Positions 44,829-56,020 of a DNA stretch of 64,000 nt are shown here, one piece after another. The notes under the pieces were generated by a model, which worked only from the letters and a program-made list of their open reading frames with translations, had not been told where the DNA came from and searched no databases. The stretch's first letter is position 1; every line of letters starts with the position of its first letter. A program made the position numbers and the translations under genes. Source of the DNA: Boothiomyces macroporosus (Eukaryota; Chytridiomycota; Chytridiomycetes; Rhizophydiales; Terramycetaceae); NCBI GenBank assembly GCA_027604185.1, contig JADGKB010000003.1, positions 62,001 through 126,000 on the forward strand. The letters run 5' to 3'.

Positions 44829-47800
44829 TTATAATCCCATGAAACTTCTTGGAGTGCTAGGAGGTTTCAGTCTTGGAGTTAAACCACCAGTCTTGGCTCT
44901 TGGAGTCAACCCACCTGCCTTGGCAGTATTTGGTCGCATAGATCTAACTCCAGGTGTAGCAATGCGACTACGAGGTATAATTTGCTGAGTCGCTGCACGC
45001 ATAGTTTCTTCTCTGCGTCGTTCTTCTGCCTTTTGCAAGCGCTCTTCCATCTCCATTGACTGCTGTTTATCTTGTAATCTTCTGTCTCTTTGAGTAAAGG
45101 ATGAATCTTTCACCTTGAAGAACATAGGACCCAGCTCTGCCAACCATAGCCCATCTACAGAGGTAACACATTGCATGTATTCTTTGGAAGTCAACAAAAG
45201 CTCGTGATACACAATGTAATCAGGAGTAAAGCCTCTACCATACAGAGCACTGGTAGGATGCAAATGACATGCCATACCAGAACGCATATTGATATACTCT
45301 CCGATACCTTTGAGTTTGGCAGAAGAGTGGAAATAAGCTGAACAAATACACTTTCTAAAATTAACCCTGGAATTACCTAATGATATCCCAGTCGCTACCA
45401 CTGGTGGTCAGTTCCATTTTTTGCATCTTCATAATATCCAACAGTTGTCCCCTTACTTCTCTGGCTTTCCTCAAAGCTTTTGCATGAACAAAATTGTCTG
45501 CACACCAGTCGTCTCGATAGCTATGATTAAAAAATAATTACTCGTTCGCTTTCCATTGATTATATACATTGAGTAAGGTTAAATGATCACTTTCGCTAAC
45601 AAAGAATCTTTCTCTGCAGGCATCACTTTCTTCTGCTCTCTCCTTTGGTCTATAGAATACTGTTGGAACCGAAAGCATAGATACAATAGTCAAGACTTCA
45701 ATTGTACATCCAAAATCTTCTGCGGTAATCAGCATCTTGGCAAGAGATGGGTCAAGTGGAAATTGTGCCATTTTTTGCCCAGTAGGGGTTAGTTCACCCA
45801 TATCATCCAGCCCACCCAATACCCACAATTGATACATTGAATTCAAAATTGTGTCTTGAGGAGGAGGATCCATAAACTCAAACTCCAGGAGATTCTTCAC
45901 GCCCAAAGTCTTTAACAATAATACAATGTTGGTCAAGTTGATTCTTTGAATTTCAGGGATGTTGTTGGCAAACATTTCATTTCTGAATGCGGCTTCAGTG
46001 AATAGTCTAAAGCAAGTACCTGGACCAGTACGTCCAGCACGACCAGCTCTTTGATTGGAGTTTGCTTGGGAAATTGGTGTAATTTGCAAAGAGTCCATAC
46101 CGATTTTTGGGTTATAGACTTTTAATTTACTGAATCCAGAATCAACAACGTAAATGATACCATCCACAGTAAGCGAAGTTTCAGCAATATTGGTTGAAAC
46201 AATTACCTTTCTTGCATTGTTCGCACCTCTTCCAAAAATCTTTGCTTGAAGATCTGCTGGTAGCTGAGAATACATTGGTAATACGTCTAACGGTGCTACA
46301 TCATCCAACTGTGCCAAGCGATCTTTTAAAACATTGCACGTTACTTCAATATCTTCCTGGCCAGTCATAAACACCAGAATATCCCCAGCAGGCTGTGAAA
46401 TATGGATGCTTAGGACTTGCTTTACTGCTGAATCTACATAGTCTTCGCACGGATTTTTACTAAACATAATCTCGACAGGGAAAGTTCTTCCGGGAATCGT
46501 AAAGATTGGGACATTTCCAAAGAAGCGAGAAAACTAGAATTAATCTCCCGTTACCTTTTCTGAATTCATAGTTGCTGATGTGACAATTAACTTCATATCT
46601 CTTCTTCTGTTCATCACCCTTTTCAACAAACCCATCAACACATCAGTGTTTAGTGCTCTTTCGTGGGCTTCGTCCATGATAATGCAGCTGTACTGATCCA
46701 AGTCGGGAGAGGTGAGTGATTCACGAAGTAACACACCATCAGTCATATACTTTATGATAGTGTTTGATGATGTACAATCCTCAAAACGGATAGAGTACCC
46801 AACTCGATCCCCTAAATCGCAGCCCATTTCTTCACTAACACGCTTGGCAACCGACATGGCTGCAACTCTTCTCGGTTGAGTGCATCCAATAAGCCCAGCT
46901 TTTCCATAACCATCTTCTTCTAAAAATTGTGTCAATTGAGTGGTTTTTCCTGAACCAGTTTCTCCAACCACAACCACAATTCTGTTGTCTCTGATCACAC
47001 GAAGCAATTCTTCTCTTACAGCAAACGCAGGTAAATATTGCCGTTGTTCTTTGAGTGTCTTTGTCATGGCGAATTCGGATATGGATTCATTCTTTGCGAG
47101 CAAATGCGTTGAAAACTTGGAGTCATCTTTTACCTCTTCATCAGTCATTACTAGAATTAATCGATACAGACCTTTCTCTTGCACTTCTTCCTTTTGCACG
47201 CCCATGATATTACCAATTGATGTGCCAGCCAACTGGAACTTTTTCTGGTTAGCTTTTTCACGTTCCCGCAATTCACGATTTTCTCTGATGATCCTACTGC
47301 CTTTTCTAGCAAACAGTGCTAAATCTCCTGAAGGATCCTTGACTACTTGAACAGCTTCCAATTGGGTAGTATAAATGATCTTGCCATCCAAGAAAGGGGG
47401 CCGTAAATCTCTAATGAGCAGCTGTACACGATTCTGCCAATTAATTAAAAATACCTCGTCTTCGTCATCATGATCGGGGTCTCTTTCAGAATTTAATACA
47501 ATGCCGCTCTGTAACATTCTGTTTTTCTCCCATAAATCGTTATCTTTCTGATATTGTGCCTGCCTAGCAGTGATACGTTTCTGAATTAACATATTACTTA
47601 CTGTTTGCTTTTGCTTGAACTCTTCTTCCTTCTTTTTATAATAGCCGTCAGCATCTTCAAAAGCTTCATGCTGGTTTTCAGTGGCTCCATTTTCTTCCAA
47701 ATTGTACCACTCCCGATCCAATTTCAACTGTTCTGAATTCCATATCTCAGTGTTCATGCCTTCTGGTGGTAATTTGTCGTCTTGGTAAAAACTGTATCTT

Positions 47801-48192
47801 GGAGTTTCGGTTTCCCAGTTTGAGGGAGAGAGTGGGGCACCTTTTCTACTCTGTGAAGTCCATGATCCAGTACCATGTCTTCCTGAAAACTGTCTTTCCG
47901 AAGGTCTTCTGCCAGTGTGTTGTCGGCTATCTGGCCTAGTGGGGTTCCTTGGAGTTAGTCCGCCAGAACTAATTCTTCCTGGTGTTTGATCCCATTCACT
48001 CTTTTTCCTGTATTCTCCTTTCTCTCCAGTTTTCAATCGTTTGCTTCGATCCAATCCCAGCATGCTCTTTCCAGGCTCTTTAAAAACCGGTTGTTCAGAT
48101 TTTTTACGAATCATTAACCCGCCCTGCATTGGAGTGGACCCTTTCAGTTTCTCGACTGCTCCTTTCTGAAACTCTGTACTATGTCTAGACAT
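44829..48192 (-). CDS. PRP16: DEAH-box splicing helicase PRP16/DHX38
   Basis: ATPase that remodels the spliceosome between the two catalytic steps and proofreads branch/3' site use. N-terminus [20 protein letters not shown]; a GLTPR-rich linker follows. Helicase motifs: [10 protein letters not shown] (I), DEAHERA (II), TSATM (III), [13 protein letters not shown] and [12 protein letters not shown] (VI). A DHX-type C-terminal domain follows, with [20 protein letters not shown] and [19 protein letters not shown]. Three introns (21, 21, 22 nt) are removed. About 1,100 residues. The spliceosome it serves must handle 20-nt introns, so its sequence peculiarities are worth study. Its start is 10 bp from divergent MTG2. 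Confidence 0.95.
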
Positions 48193-48202
48193 TTTTTCAA
48201 AA
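48193..48202. promoter_or_regulatory. 10-bp gap between divergent start codons
   Basis: The ATGs of PRP16 (48192, minus) and MTG2 (48203, plus) are separated only by tttttcaaaa, itself the recurring T/A-run element. Promoters and 5' UTRs must overlap the partner's coding sequence or be almost absent. Confidence 0.6.
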
Positions 48203-49499
48203 ATGATCAAAAAAATTCACAGCTTAAAATCATTTTGCCGACTGTATTCAGAAAAGCTACCGGATATTATTAAAAAATCTGACTTGCAGTATCGGGTACT
48301 GGGGAAAGGGACGTCGTTTGATGATTTTCAAAGAGTGATATTTAAAGGAGGAAAGGGAGGAGATGGCTTTATTGCCTTCTTTAAAACACCTTCTGGGGAA
48401 CCAACTGGACCGCCTAGTGGTGGTAGCCTTGTATTTGATGTTAGGTAACGGAGGAAATGGCGGTAATGTGAGAATAGTTGCGTCCAGACATTATACCTCA
48501 TTGTCGCATATCAATGCTACATATAGAGTGCCCGACGGCAAAAATGGAAGACCAAAGCATATGCATGGAGAGAATGGCGAAACAATCGAAATTAAAGTCC
48601 CAGTTGGAACAGTAATCAGACAAGTGGAACCATGGAAAGTAATTCCTCCAAAGAAAGAAATCGATATACATGAAGACCCGAGGTTGAACTTGCTCGAAAA
48701 GCACTATATTTTCCGAAGCAACTATTTACCGCAAGAAGATAGAATCAGATTCCTTAAAGAGAGCATTCCTAGAAAACGAAAAAGACAGCCGTTGTTAGAG
48801 TTTGATTTGAAGAATGACGGAGATTCGTGCACTATATTTGAAGGAGTACGTTCTTGATTAAATTAGGGGCGTGGTGGTCTTGGAAATCCCCACTACCAAA
48901 CTGCAACGATTTTATCCCCAGGATTTGCTGGTAGGGGAGAAATGATGGAAGATAGATATTATGAATTTGAATTAAAAACCTTGGCAGATGCTGGGTTGGT
49001 TGGACTGCCAAATGCAGGCAAATCCACACTTTTGAAAGCCGTTTCAAATGCCCACCCTCAAATTGCACCTTATCCATTCACGACCTTAAACCCCTATGTC
49101 GGAACTATTGATTTTGAGGATTATTGGACAATGACTCTTGCTGATATGCCAGGTATAATCAAAGGTGCACATCAGAATCATGGGTTAGGTTTGCGGTTTC
49201 TACGACACGTAGAAAGAAACAAGATATTTGTGTATGTGATAGACCTCGCCGGAGAGGCACCATGGGAAGATTTGGAAACTCTCCAATCCGAATTAGAATT
49301 ATACAAAAAAGGTCTTACCAACCGACCAAGTATAATAGCTGCAAACAAAGCGGATATTTCGGAAAGCGCCAAAAAGAACTTGGAAATATTAAAAAGCAAG
49401 ACCAACCTCCCTATTGTTCCTATTTCAGCCAAATATTCAAAGAATATTTTGCAACTAACTGGTCTGATGAGACATTTAGTTGAATCTGTCAAAGAATAA
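48203..49499 (+). CDS. Obg-family GTPase, mitochondrial (MTG2-like)
   Basis: Ribosome-assembly GTPase for the mitochondrial large subunit. A short basic lead (MIKKIHSLKSFCRLYSEKL) looks like mitochondrial targeting. The Obg glycine-rich domain is split by two introns (22 and 21 nt): spliced, it reads PPSGGNGGNGGNVRIVASRH and EGGRGGLGNPHYQTAT. The G domain has LVGLPNAGKSTLLKAVSNA, the switch motif ADMPGIIKGAH, NKAD and SAKY. About 418 residues, with an insert of ~80 residues in the Obg fold (PPKKEIDIHEDPRLN region). Confidence 0.93.
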
Positions 49500-49833
49500 A
49501 TTATTCATTAGTATGTCACCCCTCCTCTAGAGTCAGGTTATCATTGAACGATAAATCCAACCGCTTAAGAAGGGTCCTTGATACAAAGCTTCCGACGGCG
49601 ATGCACCAAGGGGTCTTTACTCTTGCATCCTCAGTTACAGAATCCAAAACAATCTCGAAGGCTGTATGAAAGAATGCGGTACATGGGAAGCAATACTATC
49701 AGAGTTGGCACTCCAAGTCTACGAGAATTGCTCCATCATTGATAAAAAATTAAAAAAAAGAATTCCAACGCCACAAAGAAAAGCCACGGGAATCGAAATA
49801 CAAGCGAAATCTTTTCAATCTCTTACAAACAAT
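49500..49833 (+). other. Gap with a protein-like open segment
   Basis: Upstream of tropomyosin. Between about 49541 and 49664 one frame reads NDKSNRLRRVLDTKLPTAMH and TLASSVTESKTISKA with possible GT-AG pairs around it, but I find no start codon in this frame that yields a sensible gene. It may be part of a small unrecognised gene. Confidence 0.2.
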
Positions 49834-50448
49834 ATGGATAAAATCAAAGAAGTAAAGGCGTTTTAATTGTAGAAATTGGAAAAGCTCAGAATTGAATCCG
49901 ATGCCAACTTGGCTCGTGCAGAAAAAGCTGAAACTGAAGTCAAGGCTTTGAAGGAAACCATCTCTAAACAAGAATCTTCCATCCAAACACTCAACAACAA
50001 AGTTTCCCTTTTGGCTGGAGATTTGGAACGTGCAGAAAAGAGAGCAGATGAGGTAAGAATGAGAATCTTTACATCTCTTTCCTTGTACAGGGCTAATTCT
50101 TTAGCACAAACAAAAGAAGGCAGAATCTGAAAACAGCGATGCTGTTAAGGAGAACTTGGAACGTAAGATCCAATTGCTTGAAAAGCAATTGGATGATAAG
50201 GAAAGAGATCGAAAGGAAGCCACAGAAAAGTATGATACTAACATAGTAGGCAACTACTATGTAATTAGAACAGCTAACTTTTTAGGAGTCGTGAATTGTC
50301 TATAGTCGCTGAAAAGCATGAACGTAAAGCAAAACAACTTGAAGCTGAAAAGTCTGATTTGGAAAGACAATTGGCTGACAGTGCGGCTAAATATGCCACT
50401 GTCAAGGCTGAATTGGACCAAACTTTGAAGGATCTTGAAGGATTGTAA
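49834..50448 (+). CDS. Tropomyosin
   Basis: Coiled-coil actin-filament protein. It starts MDKIKE, and a 21-nt intron (49852-49872) joins KLEKLRIESDANLARAEKAE, the fungal tropomyosin pattern. Heptads continue with SLLAGDLERAEKRADE, then AESENSDAVKENLERKIQLL, and end in ATVKAELDQTLKDLEGL. Keeping the heptad frame requires two further introns of 52 nt (50053-50104) and 56 nt (50230-50285), more than twice the local norm. The first contains a complete 20-nt intron-like segment (gtacagggctaattctttag). About 160 residues, like yeast Tpm. The long introns could mark regulated splicing, but alternative in-frame exons were not found. Confidence 0.9.
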
Positions 50449-50789
50449 ACCTCATCAAGGAATAAATCTCATGTGATTTTATCGTTTCTTTTAGCAATTT
50501 GATATACGCGATTGACATCATCGTCTTATCGCCTTTGTATCATGAGCACAATCTTTTAAGAGCAGTAAACCGTTGCTTCGTAGACTTCCTGCTCTTTTCC
50601 ATTGAAAGTTACTTAATGTAAATAACAAAGTCGTCATTAACCGAAAGCAGGCAGAAGATGTCCTGATATCAGTGAGCTCAATTCCCAAAGCAAAAGCAGT
50701 CCCTTTATCCCAACTGTTCTTCTGAGATAAAACGAATTATTGTTCTTGATCAATGACGCGTGTTAAAACTTGTTTCCTCACTGGACTAG
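50449..50789 (+). other. Gap with unexplained open frame
   Basis: After a possible acceptor (tttcttttag) near 50495, one frame stays open for about 45 codons with hydrophobic, protein-like content (AIDIIVLSPLYHEH, CFVDFLLFSIESYLM). A second open segment (AEDVLISVSSIPKAKAVPLS) follows. No start codon or consistent intron joins them, so no gene is called. Confidence 0.2.
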
Positions 50790-51147
50790 ATGGGCGTCAT
50801 TGCGATTAAAAGTGTATCAGAATTCGAATCACAAGTTAAAAATGCTTCACATGCAATAGTAGATTTTTACGCAGACTGGTGCGGACCTTGTATAACAATT
50901 GCTCCAATGTAGCCGTCATTAATATTAGGATAGAGCAGTTATCCGCGGAAAATCCGCATATTTCATTCTATAAAGTAAATGTGGATGCCGCAACAGTACA
51001 TTAGATTAATCCAAGGATATCAGTGAATGTAACCAGGTACGCGCGATGCCAACGTTTAGCTTTTACGACAAAGGAAAGAAGACGCATGATGTGGTAGGTG
51101 CGGATATCAAAAAAATCAAGCTGTTGATTGGAGAAATCAACAAATAA
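50790..51147 (+). CDS. Thioredoxin
   Basis: Small dithiol oxidoreductase. The active site WCGPC lies in VDFYADWCGPCITIAP, and the conserved cis-Pro region is RAMPTFSFYDKGKKTHDVVG. Two 20-nt introns, near 50908 (gtagccgtcattaatattag) and 50996 (gtacattagattaatccaag), interrupt the gene; splicing gives MIEQLSAENPHISFYKVNVD and then DISECNQVRAMP. Start at ATG 50790 (MGVIAIKSVSEFESQV). About 105 residues, the full-length family size. It is fully invisible as an ORF because its exons are short. Confidence 0.95.
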
Positions 51148-51172
51148 ATCTGGTCAGTTTATATTTTTTTTC

Positions 51173-53780
51173 ATGAAATTTAAACTGTGGAAATCACAAA
51201 GAAGAATTCATATTGGCGATTTAGTAGCACTACAAAAGTAAGAATTATTTAATAAGAAAAACCGCTGTCTTGGGCATAGTCATTAAATCCCCCACTCCAA
51301 CTAACAGCGGGTACTTGTCTTTGACTTCGTTTGGACATTTAACCGAGCATTCCTTGGATAATGTTACGTTTTCAAATCCAAAGTGGGCATACAGCTTGGA
51401 TAATTTGGATGATTATCGAATACCACCTGGAATGACTGATTCTACGAGGGAATTACTGGAAAAATATGGAATCCCATTACACATTACAAAGCATTTGCAA
51501 GAGTTTCAGAGGTGCTCGCTTCAGTACAAGACGGAAATTGAAGCTACGGAAAAGGAAATGTACGATAGTCTACCTGGAGATGTTGATTTGGCCAAAGCAG
51601 CCCAATTTATGTTCAAAGTTCAGTCACCAACACCAGCAGAAAAGCTGGCAATCAATGAAATTTTAATGAAAGGAACTCACTATCAAGTAAAGCTTTCGAA
51701 CGAAAAATCCAATCCGCTATTTATTAAACGCAGCCTTGAGCAAGTACAATTTATTGAAAGTTGTTTGGACGCAATGCAGTCAAGAGACAATAGAAACAGC
51801 AAGTTAATCAACTTTCTAAGCAAAATTAAGCCAGTAATAATTGCTACTCGAAGTGGCCAATTATTAAAAGTAGACTGGAGTGATGATGATTTGGATTTTA
51901 TCAATTTCATCAAAGATTATCTACGCATAGGGCCCAACCAGCCAGCAGTAGAAACCAAGATTATCACGGTGGGAATATTAAAGAAATTGGGGCTATATTC
52001 CTTTTATCCTTCACAGCAAGATGCAATTAAACTACTTAAAGAAATCGGAGTTTTTACTCCTCATGAAGATTTATCATTGTATCAGTACAACCCAAAAGGA
52101 TATTTGGGGCATCTAGAGTATCTTTCTTCAGTTGGCGATATTGCAACCCAAGAAGCAAAAGATGAAGCTGCGTTACTAGTCAACAGCGGTAGCTACGTTT
52201 ATGAAAACTCTGCTTCGAGAAAGAGCAGTCCCACTTCCTTGGAATCAAAGCCGCTATCGGCTAATCAGGAAGTACAAGAATATGTAAAAAAAGTGGTACA
52301 TAGTAGCTTACCTCTCGAAAATTACCCTACCAGTGATCCAACCGAAAAACTCCGTCAAGTTGTCTCTGAACCTGTCTACACCATCGATGAACCAACAGCC
52401 CATGAATTAGATGATGGAATTTCTTTAGAAGAAACAGAGACAGGCAGCTGGTTACATGTTCATATTGCAGATCCCACCGCATACATATTGCCCGGAAACA
52501 AACTTGCAAACTTGGCACAGATAAGAGGAACTAGTATTTATTTACCGCATATTCATTTTCCAATGATGCCTGATGTTTTATCCAATGAACTATTTAATTT
52601 GGGCAAATCACCTTGTGCCTTAACGTTAAGTGCTAAAATTGGAGAAGATGGTGAAATTTTGGACTACAAAATTACTCCTTCGATCTTGGAAAACGTCAAA
52701 ATCACGCACTACTCCTCTGTCGATAGGGCACTTGAAAACGGATCAGAATCAACACTAGACAACACAGATATTTCCAGATTGAAGAAAATGCATGAACTGA
52801 TCAGCAAACATCGCAAAAGTAGAATTCGAAACGGAGCGTTTATTCCGGATCAAATTGATTTGTCCATTAAAGTAGACGAAGAGCCATTGACGATTTCATT
52901 GAGGGATCCAAGAACCAATTTTTCAACTCCTGGCCATTTTGAAAAGAACACAATTACAGTGAAAACAAGCTCTTCAGTTCGCTCACTATCTCACCAACTA
53001 GTGTCAGAGTCAATGATTATAGCTGGCCGAGTTGCTTCCAAATTTTGTCAAGATAGAAGAGTTACTACTGCCTATAGACATCAGCCAGATATTGTGGATA
53101 ATTTGGATGAACATGGATATCATTCATTAATTCCTACCGTCGAAAAGATTCTGGATAATGTTCGCAGTTCTATTGATCCTGATACTGGAATCATCCCTAT
53201 TGCAGTTTACGAACCCCTTTTGTCATATATGCCTCCAGCAAAGATGATCATGAAACCACTTGGTCATTTCAGTATGGGTATTAATGGTGATTTCAATGGC
53301 TATGTAAAGTCCACTAGTCCACTTCGGCGGTATCAAGACATGTTGGTTCACTGGCAAATCAAGGCATCGCTTCTGAATGAAAAACAGCCATTTAGCGATA
53401 GTCAGATAGTAGAAATAACAGAAAGAATGAACGAAATTACTGGGAGTGTGAAATCTCTAAACAAAAGATCAAATAGATACTGGCTACTAGAGCATATTCG
53501 AAGATTGTGTTTCAACAACAGCGTGGACAACAAATCGGTCAGCGTTCTGGGAAGGAATTCATTAGAGCCGTATGTAAATGACGGTAGTGGACCTAGATTT
53601 AAAGGTGTTGTAGTCGCGAATTTAGGTAATGGAAATGTACTAGTAAACTTGCCAGAGTTTGGAAATTTCAGGTCAAGATGCTTAGTGGATCAACAACCGC
53701 CCATAAATTCTGAAATCACTGTCCAAGTGGAGAAGGTTATTCCTGACATTGGTTTTTGTTTAATGTCAAGTGTCCACTAG
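51173..53780 (+). CDS. RNase II family exoribonuclease, Dss1-like
   Basis: 3'-5' exoribonuclease with an RNB catalytic domain. The first exon (MKFKLWKSQRRIHIGDLVAL) is joined by a 19-nt intron (gtaagaattatttaataag) to KTAVLGIVIKSPTPT. The RNB core shows IDEPTAHELDDGISLEE with the catalytic acidic cluster, HVHIADPTAYILPGN and a C-terminal CAL/RNB segment YVKSTSPLRRYQDMLVHWQI. An S1-like end (GVVVANLGNGNVLVNLPEFG) follows. The ELDDGIS variant and N-terminal layout resemble mitochondrial Dss1/Cyt-4 rather than Dis3. About 862 residues. Mitochondrial RNA turnover is the likely role; no strong targeting peptide is obvious. Confidence 0.88.
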
Positions 53781-53835
53781 CACATGTTTGATTACTCATC
53801 GCACACCAATAAAAACTTACCATAAAATATCTCTA

Positions 53836-54063
53836 ATGTTTGGAAAGTATCAAAAGTATTTACCATTCGTAAACCTCGTAATAGGATGTACGGCCCTAGG
53901 ATTTCAAATTATGGTCTTGTATCCGTGGCACAATCAGCTGGATGCTGATTTCCATGAACTGAAGCAATTCCATGCTCAGAAATTGGCAGACTATCACCAA
54001 AAGAAATTGATGAAGCTAGAGGAGATTGAAACTCTACTTCAAGAAGGTAAAAAAAAGAAATAA
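53836..54063 (+). CDS. Small single-pass membrane protein
   Basis: 75 residues from ATG 53836: MFGKYQKYLPFVNLVIGCTA, continuing into a hydrophobic segment ending VLYPWHN. A charged helix follows (ELKQFHAQKLADYHQKKLMK) with a Lys-only end. The size and topology resemble small mitochondrial inner-membrane assembly proteins, but I recognise no family. Single exon, starting 55 bp after the RNase II stop. Confidence 0.55.
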   Translation: MFGKYQKYLPFVNLVIGCTALGFQIMVLYPWHNQLDADFHELKQFHAQKLADYHQKKLMKLEEIETLLQEGKKKK

Positions 54064-54208
54064 AATATTTCTGGTGGAATATTTGAATTGTCTTAAATTT
54101 TTTGGATATTTTGGATTTACCAGCGATTGACAGATTCCTTGTGAATATTTATTTTGAATCTGTGTATTAATCCTCCGGAACAAATTTGGAGGAGGAGAGC
54201 TATTTGAA

Positions 54209-54485
54209 ATGGTGTCCCAAAACGAGTACTGCCCTTGCCAAAAGTTGAATATATCGCTGTCGATTGAGGGCTTTGAAGATCTCTCAGGCTCTAATGTTGA
54301 TTACCAGATTGGCGAGTTGCCATCTACTATTCAGCTGTTGTCTCTACACATGGGCTTGTTTGCTTGACATCAATTCTTCAAATCAATCGATCACTTTCAA
54401 TATTAAACAAAATGGCTCCCCTCCACTTTTATTTGTGCCAATAAGGATTCACTCTTATATTTCCTTTTTCGCTGCAATTGTGTAA
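54209..54485 (+). CDS. Hypothetical, possibly spliced
   Basis: Weak. ATG 54209 opens MVSQNEYCPCQKLNISLSIE. A 19-nt GT-AG segment at 54316-54334 (gttgccatctactattcag) joins it to CLYTWACLLDINSSNQSITF, ending in SFFAAIV at TAA 54485, ~85 residues. The donor is GTTGCC, unlike most here. CPC...CC suggests a metal site, but no family is recognised. Confidence 0.35.
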
Positions 54486-54501
54486 GTGCGTCCCATTTGG
54501 C

Positions 54502-54639
54502 ATGTCACAAACATCCCTTCCGCCATATTTGATACCACCAAGAGACAGTATTGTTAAAAATAACCAAGACAAATTCGTTCGAGTTAAACTTGCGAAGCGC
54601 TACGACTTTATCTCACCAACTCACAGATTCTGGTGTTGA
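54502..54639 (+). CDS. Hypothetical 45-residue frame
   Basis: Weak. ATG 54502 opens MSQTSLPPYLIPPRDSIVKN and ends SPTHRFWC before TGA at 54639. It starts 16 bp after the previous frame's stop, so it may be a separate small gene or a 3' part of it. Nothing recognised. Confidence 0.3.
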   Translation: MSQTSLPPYLIPPRDSIVKNNQDKFVRVKLAKRYDFISPTHRFWC

Positions 54640-54730
54640 GTATTAATTCATCAATCTCCAGTCATTTTTTTGCTTTGCCACAACTCCTGACTTCCATAAA
54701 AGCCTGGATGAAAATAGTTGTAGTTTCAAA

Positions 54731-54979
54731 ATGGCTTCTCAATCATCACAACCAGTTAATATCCCAAACAAGAACCGCGGAGCTAGTTACGCAGGCTCTT
54801 TTACCAGCTCCTCGTTTGCAGGTAAATCATTCAGCTGCTCTTCAAGAGAAGGCGTTTCTTATTCCCCAAAAAAGTATTCTAAATCTCCAGTAAAGCAGCC
54901 TTCGCCAATGGTTGCTTATCACGAATTAAAGGATACTGGATTGAAAGCAGATGTTAGAAACTTGGGACGCTCTCGCTAA
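54731..54979 (+). CDS. Small disordered Ser-rich protein
   Basis: 82 residues from ATG 54731: MASQSSQPVNIPNKNRGASY, then Ser/Lys/Pro-rich sequence (SREGVSYSPKKYSKSPVKQP) and an end VRNLGRSR. SP and KSP sites suggest phosphorylation. Unrecognised and probably unstructured. Single exon. Confidence 0.5.
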   Translation: MASQSSQPVNIPNKNRGASYAGSFTSSSFAGKSFSCSSREGVSYSPKKYSKSPVKQPSPMVAYHELKDTGLKADVRNLGRSR

Positions 54980-55201
54980 CATAAATATCTATGCTTAATA
55001 AACCTGTCTATAGTGTATTATTATTCTGTTTAAACTCTGTTTATAATATTGATGGTGTTTTGGCTGTATGAAATGCGGCACAGCGCAGCAATGAATAATC
55101 TCCCATTTTTGCTATATCATTGAAAACTGTTGCTAACACATTATGAAACTGGGTTTCATTGGGGGTGTCAAATTGATGTAAATAAAACCTTCTCCATCCA
55201 T

Positions 55202-56006
55202 ATGAACCAACTGCCTTATGAACTAGTATATTCAGTATTGGACCATTTACCTTTATATATGCTCAAGAATGTCTCGATACAAGTATCGCATATATGGAGA
55301 AAATGTGCATTGGAAATTATCCAAAGCAGGCTACAGTCTTACATCACGATAATTAAAGAATTTCCAAGTGAAAAGAGCACGCCAGATCTGATGAATGTTT
55401 TTGAAAGTGAAAGCAAGGGCAAATCGTTTGCAGCTTGGATTCTAGGTAATTTCGAGCATCCAGCAGAGTCGCAAGTGTTTACGGGAATTGAACTAGCTAT
55501 TGATGGATTTGATGTTCAAAAATGCTCTCTAGTATTTAGGCCTACCGGGTAAGGGAAAGCTTAACGTTAGTAATGCAACATTTGGTATGTTTGTGGATCA
55601 ACTGGGCTATGTTCCAATTACCTCTCTCTACGAATGGAATTCTTTCAACTTTAGAAAAACAGTTGCACCGGTATTGCAGTTATGGTTCCATATGTTAAAT
55701 GCCGACCATGATTTCCCTAATATCATTCAATCAAACAATGTCAATTCAAAGCTTCCTCTTGGAACAAGATCTATCGCTCAAACTATCGGCCAACATAAAA
55801 TGATTCTCAAAGATGACATTGGATATACCGGGTTTATTGAATATGAAATTACTAGCACTGGATTGCTCGAATCAAACATGGATATTCCAGCTGGGGCGGT
55901 TGGAGAATCAATCCTGCAATTCTACCAGCAGGAAGAACTAAAGGTAATCGGCAAGATCAAAAGCGTACATATAAACCCACAAGTATTATTCCTAAAACCA
56001 TTATAA
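55202..56006 (+). CDS. F-box protein
   Basis: Substrate adaptor for SCF ubiquitin ligases. The N-terminal F-box is MNQLPYELVYSVLDHLPLYM followed by SIQVSHIWRKCALE, starting at ATG 55202; the upstream in-frame segment has no F-box similarity. A 22-nt intron near 55550 joins FRPTG to NATFGMFVDQLGYVPITSLY. The rest (~220 residues) is beta-rich-looking and unrecognised (DDIGYTGFIEYEITSTGLLE, GKIKSVHINPQVLFLKPL). About 260 residues. It ends 14 bp from convergent cyclase A. Confidence 0.75.
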
Positions 56007-56020
56007 AGTAGAATGAAAAT

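Noticed and set aside
50230..50285. Two small introns with an 11- or 14-nt exon instead of one 56-nt intron in tropomyosin
   Set aside because: Both versions create an in-frame stop; only removal of the whole 56 nt keeps the heptad frame.
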